Source of the DNA: Amycolatopsis lexingtonensis
Lineage (GTDB): Bacteria > Actinomycetota > Actinomycetes > Mycobacteriales > Pseudonocardiaceae
DNA: 64,000 bases
Assembly (NCBI RefSeq): GCF_014873755.1
Contig: NZ_JADBEG010000001.1
Location: 1,118,501-1,182,500 of the forward strand
Direction: 5' to 3'
The notes below the pieces were generated by a model. That model had not been told where the DNA came from. It was given only the letters and a program-made list of their open reading frames with translations, and did not search any database. Made by a program: the position numbers and the translations under genes. Numbering within the stretch: position 1 is the stretch's first letter; each line of letters starts with the position of its first letter. Shown here one piece after another: positions 1 through 8,123 of this stretch.

Positions 1-2
1 TC

Positions 3-398
3 ATCCCGCGTCCGTGCGTGTTGAACCCGTGCCAGGTCGTCGAATATCCGGATCTCGACGAAGTGCCGGACGAGATCAAATCGACTCTGTCGTTTGTGGA
101 CAAGGCCGGCTTCGTCGACGACGACTACGAGGGGTGGCCTCCGGTCATCCAGGCCAGCAAGGTCGGCGGCTGGGCTTTCTGGTGGCAAACCAGTCCGTGG
201 AAACTGAACTGCGAGGACTGTGGCACGGGCCTTCGTCTCCTTTTGTCGCTGCACACCTATGAAAACGAAGACGAGCTGTGCTCCTGCGAGGTCGGCCGGC
301 TGGATCCCGTCGGGTGGGAGTTCGGCAGGCAGGGCGCCTTGAACATCTTCGCCTGTCCGAGCGACTGCACGCATGCGTTCAAGCTGCACATCGACTGA
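3..398 (+). CDS. DUF1963-like protein, 5'-truncated by window edge
   Basis: The reading frame is open to the first base of the window, so the true start lies upstream; a GTG at 18 is possible but unconvincing. The visible part (about 130 residues) has the GGWAFWWQ segment, a cysteine pair (CEDCG) and a C-terminal block ending FACPSDCTHAFKLHID. That arrangement resembles the end of DUF1963/YwqG-like proteins, where a G-x-x-N-x-F-x-C-P segment closes the domain. No catalytic role is established for the family. It converges on the protease gene, and a strong hairpin lies between them. The assignment rests on remembered motif similarity only. Confidence 0.55.
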   Translation: MPRPCVLNPCQVVEYPDLDEVPDEIKSTLSFVDKAGFVDDDYEGWPPVIQASKVGGWAFWWQTSPWKLNCEDCGTGLRLLLSLHTYENEDELCSCEVGRLDPVGWEFGRQGALNIFACPSDCTHAFKLHID

Positions 399-763
399 GT
401 TCCCGGTGATACCTCGGAGACGGTTCACAGCTCCACCCACTCGGAGCTCGTGTCGGAACCGTCGAGAAGTCGGGACCCTGCGCCACGGCACCGACGTCTG
501 TCCGGACGTCGCGCGCAGTCTTGATCAACCAGCGCGGGCCGCGACGTCGTCGCGAGTGGAGGGTCGTCGGCTGAGCGGATCACCGGTCGCGCACGAGTTC
601 ACAGCAGCGACTTCGGCCCACGGCCGTCGTTGTGCGGCGGCCGTGGGCCGGAATCACGATCAACTGCGGAGATCGAGCGTGGAACCTCCGCGGCTTCGTG
701 TGGATCTGGCCGGTGCTTCTACTTGTCAGGCTGGGGACGGATGGCGAGGTGAGCGCTTTGCGA
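399..763. other. Intergenic stretch without a convincing gene
   Basis: This gap lies between two convergent genes. Short open frames cross it, but none has a ribosome binding site or a recognisable motif. The only clear element is the hairpin at 614-650. Confidence 0.5.
614..650. terminator. Perfect 13-bp hairpin, likely bidirectional terminator
   Basis: The arms are CGGCCCACGGCCG (614-626) and CGGCCGTGGGCCG (638-650), exact reverse complements, with an 11-nt loop. It sits between the convergent DUF1963-like and protease genes. There is no U-tract, as is usual in high-GC actinomycetes. Confidence 0.7.
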
Positions 764-2110
764 TCAGATGACGAAGTCTCCGACGAAGTGGGCCATCATG
801 CCGGTCCTGTTGGCGTACACGCCCGTGAGTCCGTTGTCGTTGAGCGCGGAGATCACGCCGAGTGCGGCGGCGCCACTCGTGCCGAGATCCAGGAAGACCG
901 GGCCGCCGCTGTCACCGAACTGGACGATCGACGTCGCTGACGTTACCCGCGTCTGATTGCACACCGTCACATCTGTGGGAATTCCGGTTTCCGGGTTGGG
1001 GCCTTCGACGATCGAGCACTGATCCGGGATCGATACGTGGCCTGAGCACTGGGTACCGGAGAATGATCCATCGAAGCAAACCGCGACGCCTTGGACCGCG
1101 ACCGTCGTGGCGGCGGTGACCGGCGTGGCTTGCAGTCCACCGTTGGCGCTGCTCCACACGTAGGGGGCGTAGTTCCCGCCGTCGAGCAGCATGGAGTCGG
1201 ATCCACCCTCGCTGAAGGCGTTCACGAAGGCAAAACCCATGTGGCCGGTTTCCCAAAGCGTGTTGTTCGGCTGGTCGTAGTAGCCCTGCGTCCAGTTGAT
1301 GTTCGGCTGGCTGCAATGCCCCGCGGACGCCATGGCGTCGGCGCCGGTGCTCCACATTCCCCCGGCCGTGCACTCCTCCAGTTCCTCCTGCCCGGCTACG
1401 TTGAACTCCCGCCACATGCGGTCGCCGCCGATGTAGGGCTCGGAGTCGACCAAAGGTGGCCCTGCTGCCGCCGGTGCGAAGCTCTTTCGGGCGGAGGTGC
1501 CCGTTTTCGCGTTGTCCTGCGATGCGATTTTCACGACCTTGGGTAGGCCGCTGAGTTTGGTGATTTTGTCGGCGCTCTTGTCGCGAGATCGAGTGACCAG
1601 CTCGACTTTGTCCCCGAAGAGCGCCGATGCCTCTTGAGCTATGGCGGGCGTCACCTGGGTGAGACCGACCTCTACTTTGTCCGCTTTCGGATCGATGCCC
1701 CAGGTGGCCAGCGATGCCTTGACGTCGGATGTCCACGGCTGCGTGGTGGAGATCTGATCCATGACTCGTTTGAGTTCTTCGTGGCTGTACTTCACGCTGT
1801 CGACCTCGATAGCGACGTTTTGCCTCGCGCCCAGTGCTTCGCCGTCGACGTCGTCCGAGGATCGAAGTGCCGGTGTCCCTTTCAGGGCCTCGGGGTGTGC
1901 CATGGTCACGTGCAGCGTGTTCGTGGATTGGTCGTAGAAAGGATCCCCGTACGCCTGCGGTGATGCGTTGATCTCGGCTCGGAGTTCGCCGAATGGTGTG
2001 GATGAAGCTGCGGATGCCGTCGACGTGGTGAGGATTGCTGTTGTCGGACAGCTCGCTGCGACCAACAATAGTGCCAGCGTCGAATTGGGCATGAATCTTC
2101 TGTATCTCAA
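764..2110 (-). CDS. Secreted trypsin-like (S1) serine protease
   Basis: The product (448 aa) starts with a basic n-region (RYRR), a hydrophobic stretch and an Ala-x-Ala type cleavage region near TASAASS, so it should be exported. The C-terminal half carries the chymotrypsin-fold triad: His in SAGHCS, Asp in GGSDSMLL and Ser in FGDSGGPV. Several cysteines suggest disulfides. The roughly 190 residues between signal and catalytic domain resemble an actinomycete alpha-lytic/streptogrisin-type propeptide in size. I chose TTG at 2110 because AGGAG (complement of 2116-2120) lies 5 nt upstream; an upstream ATG (2128) and an ATG at 2092 are in frame but poorly spaced. Base composition is somewhat less GC-rich than the neighbours. 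Substrate unknown. Confidence 0.85.
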   Translation of the reverse strand: MRYRRFMPNSTLALLLVAASCPTTAILTTSTASAASSTPFGELRAEINASPQAYGDPFYDQSTNTLHVTMAHPEALKGTPALRSSDDVDGEALGARQNVAIEVDSVKYSHEELKRVMDQISTTQPWTSDVKASLATWGIDPKADKVEVGLTQVTPAIAQEASALFGDKVELVTRSRDKSADKITKLSGLPKVVKIASQDNAKTGTSARKSFAPAAAGPPLVDSEPYIGGDRMWREFNVAGQEELEECTAGGMWSTGADAMASAGHCSQPNINWTQGYYDQPNNTLWETGHMGFAFVNAFSEGGSDSMLLDGGNYAPYVWSSANGGLQATPVTAATTVAVQGVAVCFDGSFSGTQCSGHVSIPDQCSIVEGPNPETGIPTDVTVCNQTRVTSATSIVQFGDSGGPVFLDLGTSGAAALGVISALNDNGLTGVYANRTGMMAHFVGDFVI

Positions 2111-2165
2111 TTCAACTCCTCGTTGCATTCAAGTGATGCCGGCAGGGGAACTGAGGTGATGGAAC

Positions 2166-2516
2166 TTATTGTTCGGAATTCACGACCGTGCGACCGGCCA
2201 GTGGTTCGGCAAGGTCGATCATGTACTCGCCGTATCGCGCACTCGCGACGCGGTCGACGTCGCCCGTCGCGCGGAATCCGAGGATCGCCACGGTGACGCT
2301 GTCGCTTCCCTCGGTCACCTGTACGCCCGCGATGCTGCTGACTCGTTGCCTCGAGAGATCGACGACGAACGTCAGGCTCAGGTCGTCGTCGGTGCGTGCG
2401 ACGAGGTTCCACTGCAGCGCAGTCAGCGCCTCCGTGCGGGTCACCGGCGTCAGGCGCTGTACGTGGCGAACGGCTGACGCCGGGACCACCCGGAGTTTTT
2501 GCTGTTGCGAGCTCAT
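2166..2516 (-). CDS. Hypothetical protein
   Basis: A 116-aa protein with no signal peptide or membrane segment and no family I recognise. It reads as a mixed alpha/beta soluble domain with alternating hydrophobic strands (LSLTFVVDL, SVTVAILGF). The start is ATG at 2516, preceded by an AGGGGGG ribosome binding site. It lies immediately upstream of the protease gene on the same strand (about 55 nt gap), so the two may be co-transcribed; a role as partner of the protease would be guesswork. Confidence 0.55.
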   Translation of the reverse strand: MSSQQQKLRVVPASAVRHVQRLTPVTRTEALTALQWNLVARTDDDLSLTFVVDLSRQRVSSIAGVQVTEGSDSVTVAILGFRATGDVDRVASARYGEYMIDLAEPLAGRTVVNSEQ

Positions 2517-2850
2517 GTGCCCCCCTGGGCTGCAGTAGTCACCGCAGCGCCGACCACGCTATCCCCGTACCTGATCAACAGTCTTTCCGGCAAAGGAGTG
2601 AATCGACGGCTGCTACCTGCGAAAACCTTCCCATAGTGTCGCGAACTTCCGCATGGTGACCTTCCAGTCGGAGCAAGCCAACCGGCGCGAAATATCGATA
2701 ACGGCCCAGATGCCCCCTTTTGGGAGAAGTGCCTACAGATCGTGTCCGGCTCGTGGCGCCGGCCAGGCTTCCACGAGTGAGTCGCCGCCGAGGCGGCCCG
2801 AGCCCGGCGAGCCGAGGCCGAACTGCACCGCCGAGGACTGACGGGTGCCA
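2517..2850. other. Gene-poor stretch
   Basis: About 330 nt between the hypothetical gene and the IS-associated remnant. Open frames exist on both strands, but none has codon patterning, a ribosome binding site or motifs that I can support. Confidence 0.4.
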
Positions 2851-3288
2851 TCAGGAACCGGCTCGGTCCAGGGCCTTCTTCTCGAACGCCTGCCAGTCGT
2901 CGACGTGTGTGGCGGCGGCGACCGGGTCCAGGGCGAGCCAGACGCGGGCCTGGGCGAGGTGGCGGATGGCGTCGGCTTCGGTGCCGCGGAGTGCGTCGAT
3001 CACGGCGTCCGCGTGGTCGCCGAACGCGCGCAGGATCGCCGCGGCGTAGGCGAGGTAGCAGCGGAACTGGGTGTAGACCAGGTTGAGGTCGTCCCGCGCG
3101 TCGGCGGCCCAGTGCATCGGTCGGTACGTCAGCAGCGCCGCGCTCGCCGGAGCGAGCCGGCGGGCATTGAGGATGTGCCGGCGCAGCCGGATGGCGAGCC
3201 CGTCGAATCGGTCGGCCAGTCGTACCGCGAGCCCGTCGGTCACGGCGTCGAGATCGGCTTTGACCAGTTCTCGGCTGAGCGCGCCGCG
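2851..3288 (-). pseudogene. Unknown ORF fragment fused in frame to IS982 remnant
   Basis: About 145 residues continue in frame from the transposase C-terminal segment but no longer match IS982 transposases, which normally go on with a HGGRT...AAIWHN-type ending. This part is helical, with alanine-rich amphipathic stretches and many charged residues, and ends LDRAGS. It looks like the 3' part of an unrelated host or plasmid gene joined to the truncated IS end. There is no start codon of its own that I can defend. The family is unrecognised. Confidence 0.45.
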
Positions 3289-4049
3289 TTGTTCGAGGTC
3301 GAGTTGGCCTTTGAGGGTGTCGTTGACCGATTCGATGAGCTGGCGGATGGACTTGAGCAGGGGTTCACCGGGGTGAGGCTGGCGGTTGCGGTAGGAGGGC
3401 CGATCAGCCGGACCCCGCGTTCGGTGAGGTAGTGGTCGAGTTCGCGGGAGACGTAGCCTTTGCCGGCGATGATCAGCAGGCCGGGTCGGTCGGCGAGCAG
3501 GTGGGGTTCGTGGTCGCAGATGGCCATGAGTACCTGCCGCTCGTCGACCTTCGGGTCGGCCAGGGCCCAGGCGATGGGGAGGCCGGCTCGGGTGCAGGCC
3601 AGGTGCAGCCGCAGTCCCCAGAACCAGTGGGAATGTGAGCGGCAGAAGCCGTATTTGGCCCAGCCGGCCGGCTCCGAGCGTTTCACGGTGAGCCGGGATC
3701 GGCCGCATTCGACCGGGGTGGAGTCGACGATCCAGGTGGTGTCGGTCCACAGGTCGGTGTCCGCGGCCAGCCAGCGCATGACCTGCTTGATCAGCGGCAG
3801 TGCGGCGCGCAGGCGGCGGTTGTAGCCGGATTGGCCGGGCAGGTAGCGGAACGCGCCGGGCATGCGGGTGGGCAGGAATCGCAGCCAGGGGGCTTCGGAG
3901 GTGAATCCCAGCAGTGCCTGGGCCACCGCCAGAGTCACCAGTTCGGCGTCGGTCAGCCTGGGCGGGCGGCCCATCCGGCGCCGGCCCGTGAGGTGGTCGT
4001 CGATCTTGACGTAGAGTGCGGTGAGAAGGGTGTTCAGGTCTGTCGTCAC
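3289..4049 (-). pseudogene. IS982-family transposase, frameshifted and truncated
   Basis: The N-terminal frame starts with GTG at 4049 and matches actinobacterial IS982 transposases: LNTLLTALYVKIDDH, then the DDE-type catalytic region with VDSTPVECGRS and GWAKYGFCRSHS, then ADPKVDERQVL and IIAGKGYVSRELD. Near 3397 a one-base deletion shifts the frame: the expected continuation SYRNRQPHPGEPLLKS followed by RQLIESVNDTLKGQLDLE is found in the next frame. The normal C-terminus after QLDLE is absent. A programmed frameshift is not expected in this family, so the element should be inactive. Confidence 0.8.
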
Positions 4050-4110
4050 AAACGGATCTTGGGCACCCTTCGTCCGTCTCCGGTCACCACCCAGACTTAC
4101 GCATCAATCG
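3289..4110 (-). mobile_element. IS982-type insertion sequence remnant
   Basis: The left boundary is approximated by the loss of transposase homology (3289). The right boundary is placed upstream of the transposase start, around the TAAGTCTGGGTGGTG segment read on the minus strand near 4085-4100. I could not identify matching terminal inverted repeats or a target duplication, consistent with one end having been lost. Confidence 0.55.
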
Positions 4111-4238
4111 TCTAGGGCCTGGGAGAAACGCTGGGCGAGGCAGTCGCCTTCCTCGTTGAGATCGGGAGCGGGCGCCGGGCATCGCTCCCGGACTGTCCGA
4201 CCACGCCGGCAGCTCAGCACGGTGCTGCACCTGGCGCC

Positions 4239-4346
4239 CTCGTAGAGCACGTGCAGGTCGATGTAGAGCAGGTCCGGCTCGTTTTCGGACCGGTGCACGA
4301 CGTGCGCGTGCAGGTGCCCGATCAGGTCCTCGGCGGCGATCTTGCC
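4239..4346 (-). pseudogene. leuC/aconitase-family N-terminal fragment
   Basis: About 36 residues read GKIAAEDLIGHLHAHVVHRS then ENEPDLLYIDLHVLYE. This matches the N-terminal signature of 3-isopropylmalate dehydratase large subunits (K-x-x-x-E-K-I-x-x-x-HVV...LLYID-x-H-x-x-xE). The flanking residues in the same frame do not continue the homology and none of the Fe-S cysteine region is present. It is therefore a relic, squeezed between the IS remnant and the catabolic promoter at 4530. Confidence 0.55.
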
Positions 4347-4529
4347 GTGTGCGCCCGGAGTGAAGGGGTATCCGCCGTAACCGCCGGTCGGAAGTCGCTG
4401 CCGCACTGGCCGCATTGACCCGAGAACCTCATCCGCTTGCATCGAGCTGGGCCGCGCCCAGAAGACCGGGCCCCTGGCTCGGTACCGGCGCGTTCGCGCT
4501 CTTCGGCGGTAGATCAACGAGGGCCGTGG

Positions 4530-4589
4530 TTGACACGTAGGTGGTCCTCCGTTAGCTTTTTCTGCAACCGATCTCAGCAATCGATCTCA
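4530..4589 (+). promoter_or_regulatory. Sigma70-type promoter with tandem LacI-type operators
   Basis: TTGACA (4530-4535), a 17-nt spacer and TAGCTT (4553-4558) form a vegetative promoter. Directly downstream are TGCAACCGATCTCA (4563-4576) and AGCAATCGATCTCA (4576-4589), two 14-mers offset by 13 bp. Read on the other strand the first is TGAGATCGGTTGCA, which fits the LacI-family consensus TGnnAnCGnTnnCA. A repressor bound here would cover the transcription start. The same arrangement recurs at 13157-13215. Confidence 0.75.
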
Positions 4590-4600
4590 ATGAGGGGTTC

Positions 4601-4720
4601 ATGACCACTGGTCCTCCCGATCTGCGTGCCGGTGACAGTGCGCTGGTCGGGCGCCGCCAGGCTCCGCGGACCGGCGAGTTCGCCGACGGGATATTCGGCT
4701 CCGGTGGTGCGCAGGCATGA
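4601..4720 (+). CDS. 39-codon leader ORF, translationally coupled
   Basis: ATG at 4601 follows a GAGGGG Shine-Dalgarno (4592-4597) and opens a 39-residue frame. It begins MTTGPPDLRAGDSALVG, and its TGA overlaps the next ATG as ATGA (4717-4720). The following dehydrogenase has no good ribosome binding site of its own, so coupling would explain its translation. The peptide has no recognised family. Its opening MTT recalls the MTT start of the transporter at 13230, which shares the same promoter design. It could be a genuine small protein, a leader, or the relic of a larger first gene. Confidence 0.45.
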   Translation: MTTGPPDLRAGDSALVGRRQAPRTGEFADGIFGSGGAQA

Positions 4721-5715
4721 AAAAAGCCAAGACGATCATCCTCGGCGCGTCGCACTGGCATGTGCCCCTGTGCGCGGACCGGATCGCCGAGCAACACGAC
4801 GTCGTGGGGGTCAGCGACCCCGACCCGTCGCGCACGGAGCACCTTGCGCGTCTTTGGGACGCGCCGCTCTACCAGTCCTGGCAGGAAGTGCTTGCGGCCC
4901 ACGGGGACGCCGAACTGGCGTACGTCTTCGTCCCGCACGACGTCATGCGCGAGGTCTGCCTCGCTCTGGTCGCCCGGCGCATCCCGCTCGTCGTGGAGAA
5001 GCCGGCCGGGGTGTCGTTGCGGGAACTGGTCGACGTCCGCGCGGCCGCGGACGCCGCCGGAGTACCGGTCGCCGTGACTCTCGTGCAGCGGGGAGGCCCG
5101 ACCGACCGCTGGCTGGCGAAGGCCGGCCGCTCGGAGTACGAGAGCGTGCAGTTCATCGCGGGCCCGCCCGACCGCTACCTCGTCAACGGCAGTCCGTGGA
5201 TGGTCGACGTCGAGCGCGCCGGCGGCGGGTGCATGGTCAACCTCGCTCCGCACTTCGTGGATCTCTTCCTCCGCTCGGCCGGTGCGGAGGAAGTAGCGGT
5301 GACGGCGGCCTTGTCGTCGAGGCTGCACGGCCGTGGTGTCGAGGACTACGCCTCGATGACGCTGACCACGGCCGACGGACGGATCGCCACCATCGAGGTG
5401 GGATACGCGTTCCCCGGGGCGCCGCTCAAGCGGCACTGCTCCTTCATGCGGATCGGCGCCGCGGGGGCCGCGACCATCGGGTCCGACGGGAACGCGTCGT
5501 TCACCTCCGTCGACGGCGTCACGGAGACCGCGGTCATCGACGTGGACAGCGATCCGTTGTACGGATTGTTCGTCGACCAGGTGGCCGAGCAGCTGAGACG
5601 TGATTTCGTGGAACTCCCGCGGATCAGCGATCTCGAGGCCACGATGGCCGTCATCTGGGACGCGTACGCGCACGGCCGACAGGAGAGAACCGGTGTCCAC
5701 ACCCAGCATCGATGA
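4717..5715 (+). CDS. Gfo/Idh/MocA-family NAD(P)-dependent dehydrogenase
   Basis: A 332-aa oxidoreductase, the first full enzyme of the operon. The N-terminal Rossmann fold starts KTIILGASHWHVPLCADRIA; the family's EKP motif appears as VVEKPAGVS near residue 95, followed by the C-terminal alpha/beta domain with GGGCMVNLAPHFVDLFLR, which includes the usual catalytic-region histidine. The dinucleotide loop is unusual (GASHWH rather than GxGxxG). Family members oxidise or reduce sugars, cyclitols and their acids. It overlaps the leader ORF by 4 nt and the LacI gene by 23 nt, so it is part of one transcript. Confidence 0.85.
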   Translation: MKKAKTIILGASHWHVPLCADRIAEQHDVVGVSDPDPSRTEHLARLWDAPLYQSWQEVLAAHGDAELAYVFVPHDVMREVCLALVARRIPLVVEKPAGVSLRELVDVRAAADAAGVPVAVTLVQRGGPTDRWLAKAGRSEYESVQFIAGPPDRYLVNGSPWMVDVERAGGGCMVNLAPHFVDLFLRSAGAEEVAVTAALSSRLHGRGVEDYASMTLTTADGRIATIEVGYAFPGAPLKRHCSFMRIGAAGAATIGSDGNASFTSVDGVTETAVIDVDSDPLYGLFVDQVAEQLRRDFVELPRISDLEATMAVIWDAYAHGRQERTGVHTQHR

Positions 5716-6688
5716 GGTAGCGGCGGCAGCCGGGGTCCACCGGTCGACGGTCTCGCGGGCGTTCTCCCGCCCCGAGGCCGTCAAGCGGGAGACCCTGGAG
5801 CACGTCCGCCAGGTGGCGGCCGCCATGGGTTATCGGATGAGCCCGCTCGCCCAGGCGCTCCGGACCAAGGTCAGCACCCTCGTGCCGCTGGTCGTCCCCG
5901 ACATCACCAACCCGTACTTCGCCGAGCTCGCGAAGGCCATGACGGCCGCCGCGGGGGAGCGTGGCTATCAGCTGGTGCTGTGCGTGACGGAGAACGACGC
6001 GGACGCCACGGCCCGGTACCTCGACGCCATGCAGGCGATGTACGCGCCGTTCGCGGTGATCGCCCCCTACGCCCGGGTCTTTCCCGCCGAGTTCGAGTCC
6101 CGGGGCTTCGGAAAGCGGCTGGTCGTCATCGACCGGGTCGAGTCCGGTGACCAGGCATCCACAGTGACCGTCGACAGCGCGGCCGGGATCGCGCTCGCGT
6201 TGGACCACTTGTTCGAGCTCGGGCACACCTCCATCGCCTACGTCTCGGGAATCGCGGGGACGCACACCGCCGCCGACCGACGCCAGGCCTACCGGACGCT
6301 GGCGGAGAAGCACGGGATGACGCCGATCGAGCTCGACAGCAACGGGATCGGCGTCGGCGCCGGCGAACGTGCCGCAGAAGAGCTCGTAAGCCTGCGTGAG
6401 CGGCCGACAGCCGTCATCGCGGGCAACGACCTGGTCGCCTTCGGACTCATCAGCGCACTCGGCTCGCGGGGGATGTCGGTCCCCGGCGACGTCTCGGTGG
6501 TGGGCTTCGACGGCCTGGCGTTCGGCGCCCGCAGCAACCCGCCGCTGACCTCGGTGCAGCAACCCATCGCCGAGATGGGCCGCATCGCCATCCGGCTCGC
6601 CGAGCAGGTGGCGAACGGCGGCTCGGTCGAGCACGTGGTGCTCCAGCCGCAGCTACTCGTCCGCTCCTCGACCAGGCCCGTGCGATGA
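5693..6688 (+). CDS. LacI-family transcriptional repressor
   Basis: A 331-aa regulator starting at GTG 5693, 7 nt after AGGAG (5681-5685). The N-terminal helix-turn-helix is STPSIDEVAAAAGVHRSTVS with the hinge region MGYRMSPLAQALR. The remainder is a periplasmic-binding-protein-like sensor domain (VPLVVPDITNPYFAEL; VVGFDGLAFG; LTSVQQP). Being inside the operon headed by tandem LacI-type operators, it probably represses its own transcript and the aldolase/transporter locus with the same operators at 13189-13215. The inducer is presumably a pathway intermediate and is unknown. Confidence 0.9.
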   Translation: MSTPSIDEVAAAAGVHRSTVSRAFSRPEAVKRETLEHVRQVAAAMGYRMSPLAQALRTKVSTLVPLVVPDITNPYFAELAKAMTAAAGERGYQLVLCVTENDADATARYLDAMQAMYAPFAVIAPYARVFPAEFESRGFGKRLVVIDRVESGDQASTVTVDSAAGIALALDHLFELGHTSIAYVSGIAGTHTAADRRQAYRTLAEKHGMTPIELDSNGIGVGAGERAAEELVSLRERPTAVIAGNDLVAFGLISALGSRGMSVPGDVSVVGFDGLAFGARSNPPLTSVQQPIAEMGRIAIRLAEQVANGGSVEHVVLQPQLLVRSSTRPVR

Positions 6689-7236
6689 CCGGCCGGCTGC
6701 TGCCCGGGCTCTGTCACGTGGACCATGCCGCGTACACAGTCCCCGACCTGGACGAGGCGGTGCGCTTCTTCGTCGAGGTCCTCGGGGCGGAGGAACTCTA
6801 CCGCTCCCGGCGCGGACCCGACCCGTCGTTCATGCCGGCGAACTTCGACGTCCCGCCGGACGCTGCCCTCGAACTCGCCATGCTGCGGCTCCCGCCGAAC
6901 CTGAACGTCGAGCTGTTCGAGTGGCGGTCCGCGGACCGGCGGACCCAGCATCCCCGGCACAGCGACCGGGGCGGTCATCACCTGTGCTTCGTCGTCGACG
7001 ACGTCGACGCGGCGATCGCCCACCTCGCCACGATCCCGGACGTCCGGATCCTCGGCGGCCGCAAGGAAGTCGGTCCCGACAGCCCCCTCGTGGCCGGCAA
7101 CCGGTGGACGTACTTCGTCACCCCCTGGGGCCTGCTGATGGAGCTCGTCGACCGGTCCCGGGTGCAGAACCCCCCGAACCTCGTCGGCCCGGCGGACTGG
7201 AACCGCCCGCCACAAAGGAGCACTCCTCTCTCATGA
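6685..7236 (+). CDS. VOC-superfamily (glyoxalase/dioxygenase-like) protein
   Basis: A 183-aa protein with paired beta-alpha-beta-beta-beta modules: the first starts HVDHAAYTVPDLDEAVRFF, the second has GGHHLCFVVDDVDAAI and ends YFVTPWGLLMELV. Metal ligands typical of the fold are plausible at the His of HVDH, the His of GGHH and the Glu of MELV. It starts by ATGA overlap with the LacI stop. VOC proteins act as lyases, epimerases or dioxygenases; next to a TIM-barrel isomerase and a shikimate-dehydrogenase-like gene it may act on a cyclic polyol or keto-acid, but the reaction cannot be read from sequence. Confidence 0.8.
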   Translation: MTGRLLPGLCHVDHAAYTVPDLDEAVRFFVEVLGAEELYRSRRGPDPSFMPANFDVPPDAALELAMLRLPPNLNVELFEWRSADRRTQHPRHSDRGGHHLCFVVDDVDAAIAHLATIPDVRILGGRKEVGPDSPLVAGNRWTYFVTPWGLLMELVDRSRVQNPPNLVGPADWNRPPQRSTPLS

Positions 7237-8123
7237 TCATCGCCGGACACACGCTGGGAACCCCGGGCCGTGACCTCGCCGAAGCGCTGCGCCTCTTCGC
7301 CGCGGCAGGTCTCGACGCCGCCGAAGTCATCTACCAGGACGACTACCCGGCGGCCATCAGCCCGTCGGACCCGCGGTCCGCGCGGCAGGCCGCCGCGATC
7401 GCCGACGCCGAAGGTGTCCCGATCGTCGCCCTCACCCCGTACACGACCGCCATCAACAGCCTCGACGCGGCGAGCCGGCAACAGGGGATCGACGAGTTCC
7501 GCGCCTGCATCGAGGCCGCGCACACCGTCGGTGCGACCCGCGTCCGGGTGTACGCCGGCGCCTGGCACCCGGGGGACACCGAGCACGCCCGGCACTGGGA
7601 GCAGCTGCGGAGCGCGCTGACCGTCCTCGCGCCCGAGGCCGCGGACGCGGGCGTCGTGCTCTGCGTCGAGAACCACTTCGGCACCATGACGCAGACCGCG
7701 GCCGATACCGCCCGTCTCGTCGGCGAGGTCGGCTCGCCCTCCGTCCGCGTCCTGTACGACCAGGCCAACCTGACCTTCACCCATGACGAGACCTGGCAGG
7801 AGGCCTTTGCCGTCCAGGGCGAGCTCGTCGGCCACGTGCACGTGAAGGACCTGGTCTTCAAGGACCCGGAGGCACCCTTCCGGGCCTCGGACACCGCCCG
7901 GGTCAAGGCCGAGGAACGCGCCGTCCGATCCCGGGTCGTCGGTACGGGCGTCGTGCCGTGGCCCGACATCCTCGAGGAACTCGTGCGCCGCGGCTACGAC
8001 GACGTGCTCTCCCTCGAGTACGAGTACCGGTGGCATCCGCAGGACCTGCCCGACCCCGCGATCGGCTTCAAGGACTCCGCGCTCGCGCTCCGCAAGATGC
8101 TCGCCGCGGTGGTGCCCGCGTGA
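7233..8123 (+). CDS. Sugar phosphate isomerase/epimerase-type TIM barrel
   Basis: A 296-aa AP-endonuclease-2-like TIM barrel. Metal-site segments are visible: CVENHFGT (Glu), VLYDQANL (Asp), GHVHVKDL (His) and SLEYEYRW (Glu). Such enzymes epimerise keto-sugars, dehydrate inosose (IolE) or isomerise hydroxypyruvate. ATG 7233 overlaps the VOC stop as ATGA and AAAGGAG lies about 12 nt upstream. It is coupled to the next dehydrogenase by GTGA. A second, divergent member of the same family follows at 9123. Confidence 0.85.
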   Translation: MIIAGHTLGTPGRDLAEALRLFAAAGLDAAEVIYQDDYPAAISPSDPRSARQAAAIADAEGVPIVALTPYTTAINSLDAASRQQGIDEFRACIEAAHTVGATRVRVYAGAWHPGDTEHARHWEQLRSALTVLAPEAADAGVVLCVENHFGTMTQTAADTARLVGEVGSPSVRVLYDQANLTFTHDETWQEAFAVQGELVGHVHVKDLVFKDPEAPFRASDTARVKAEERAVRSRVVGTGVVPWPDILEELVRRGYDDVLSLEYEYRWHPQDLPDPAIGFKDSALALRKMLAAVVPA

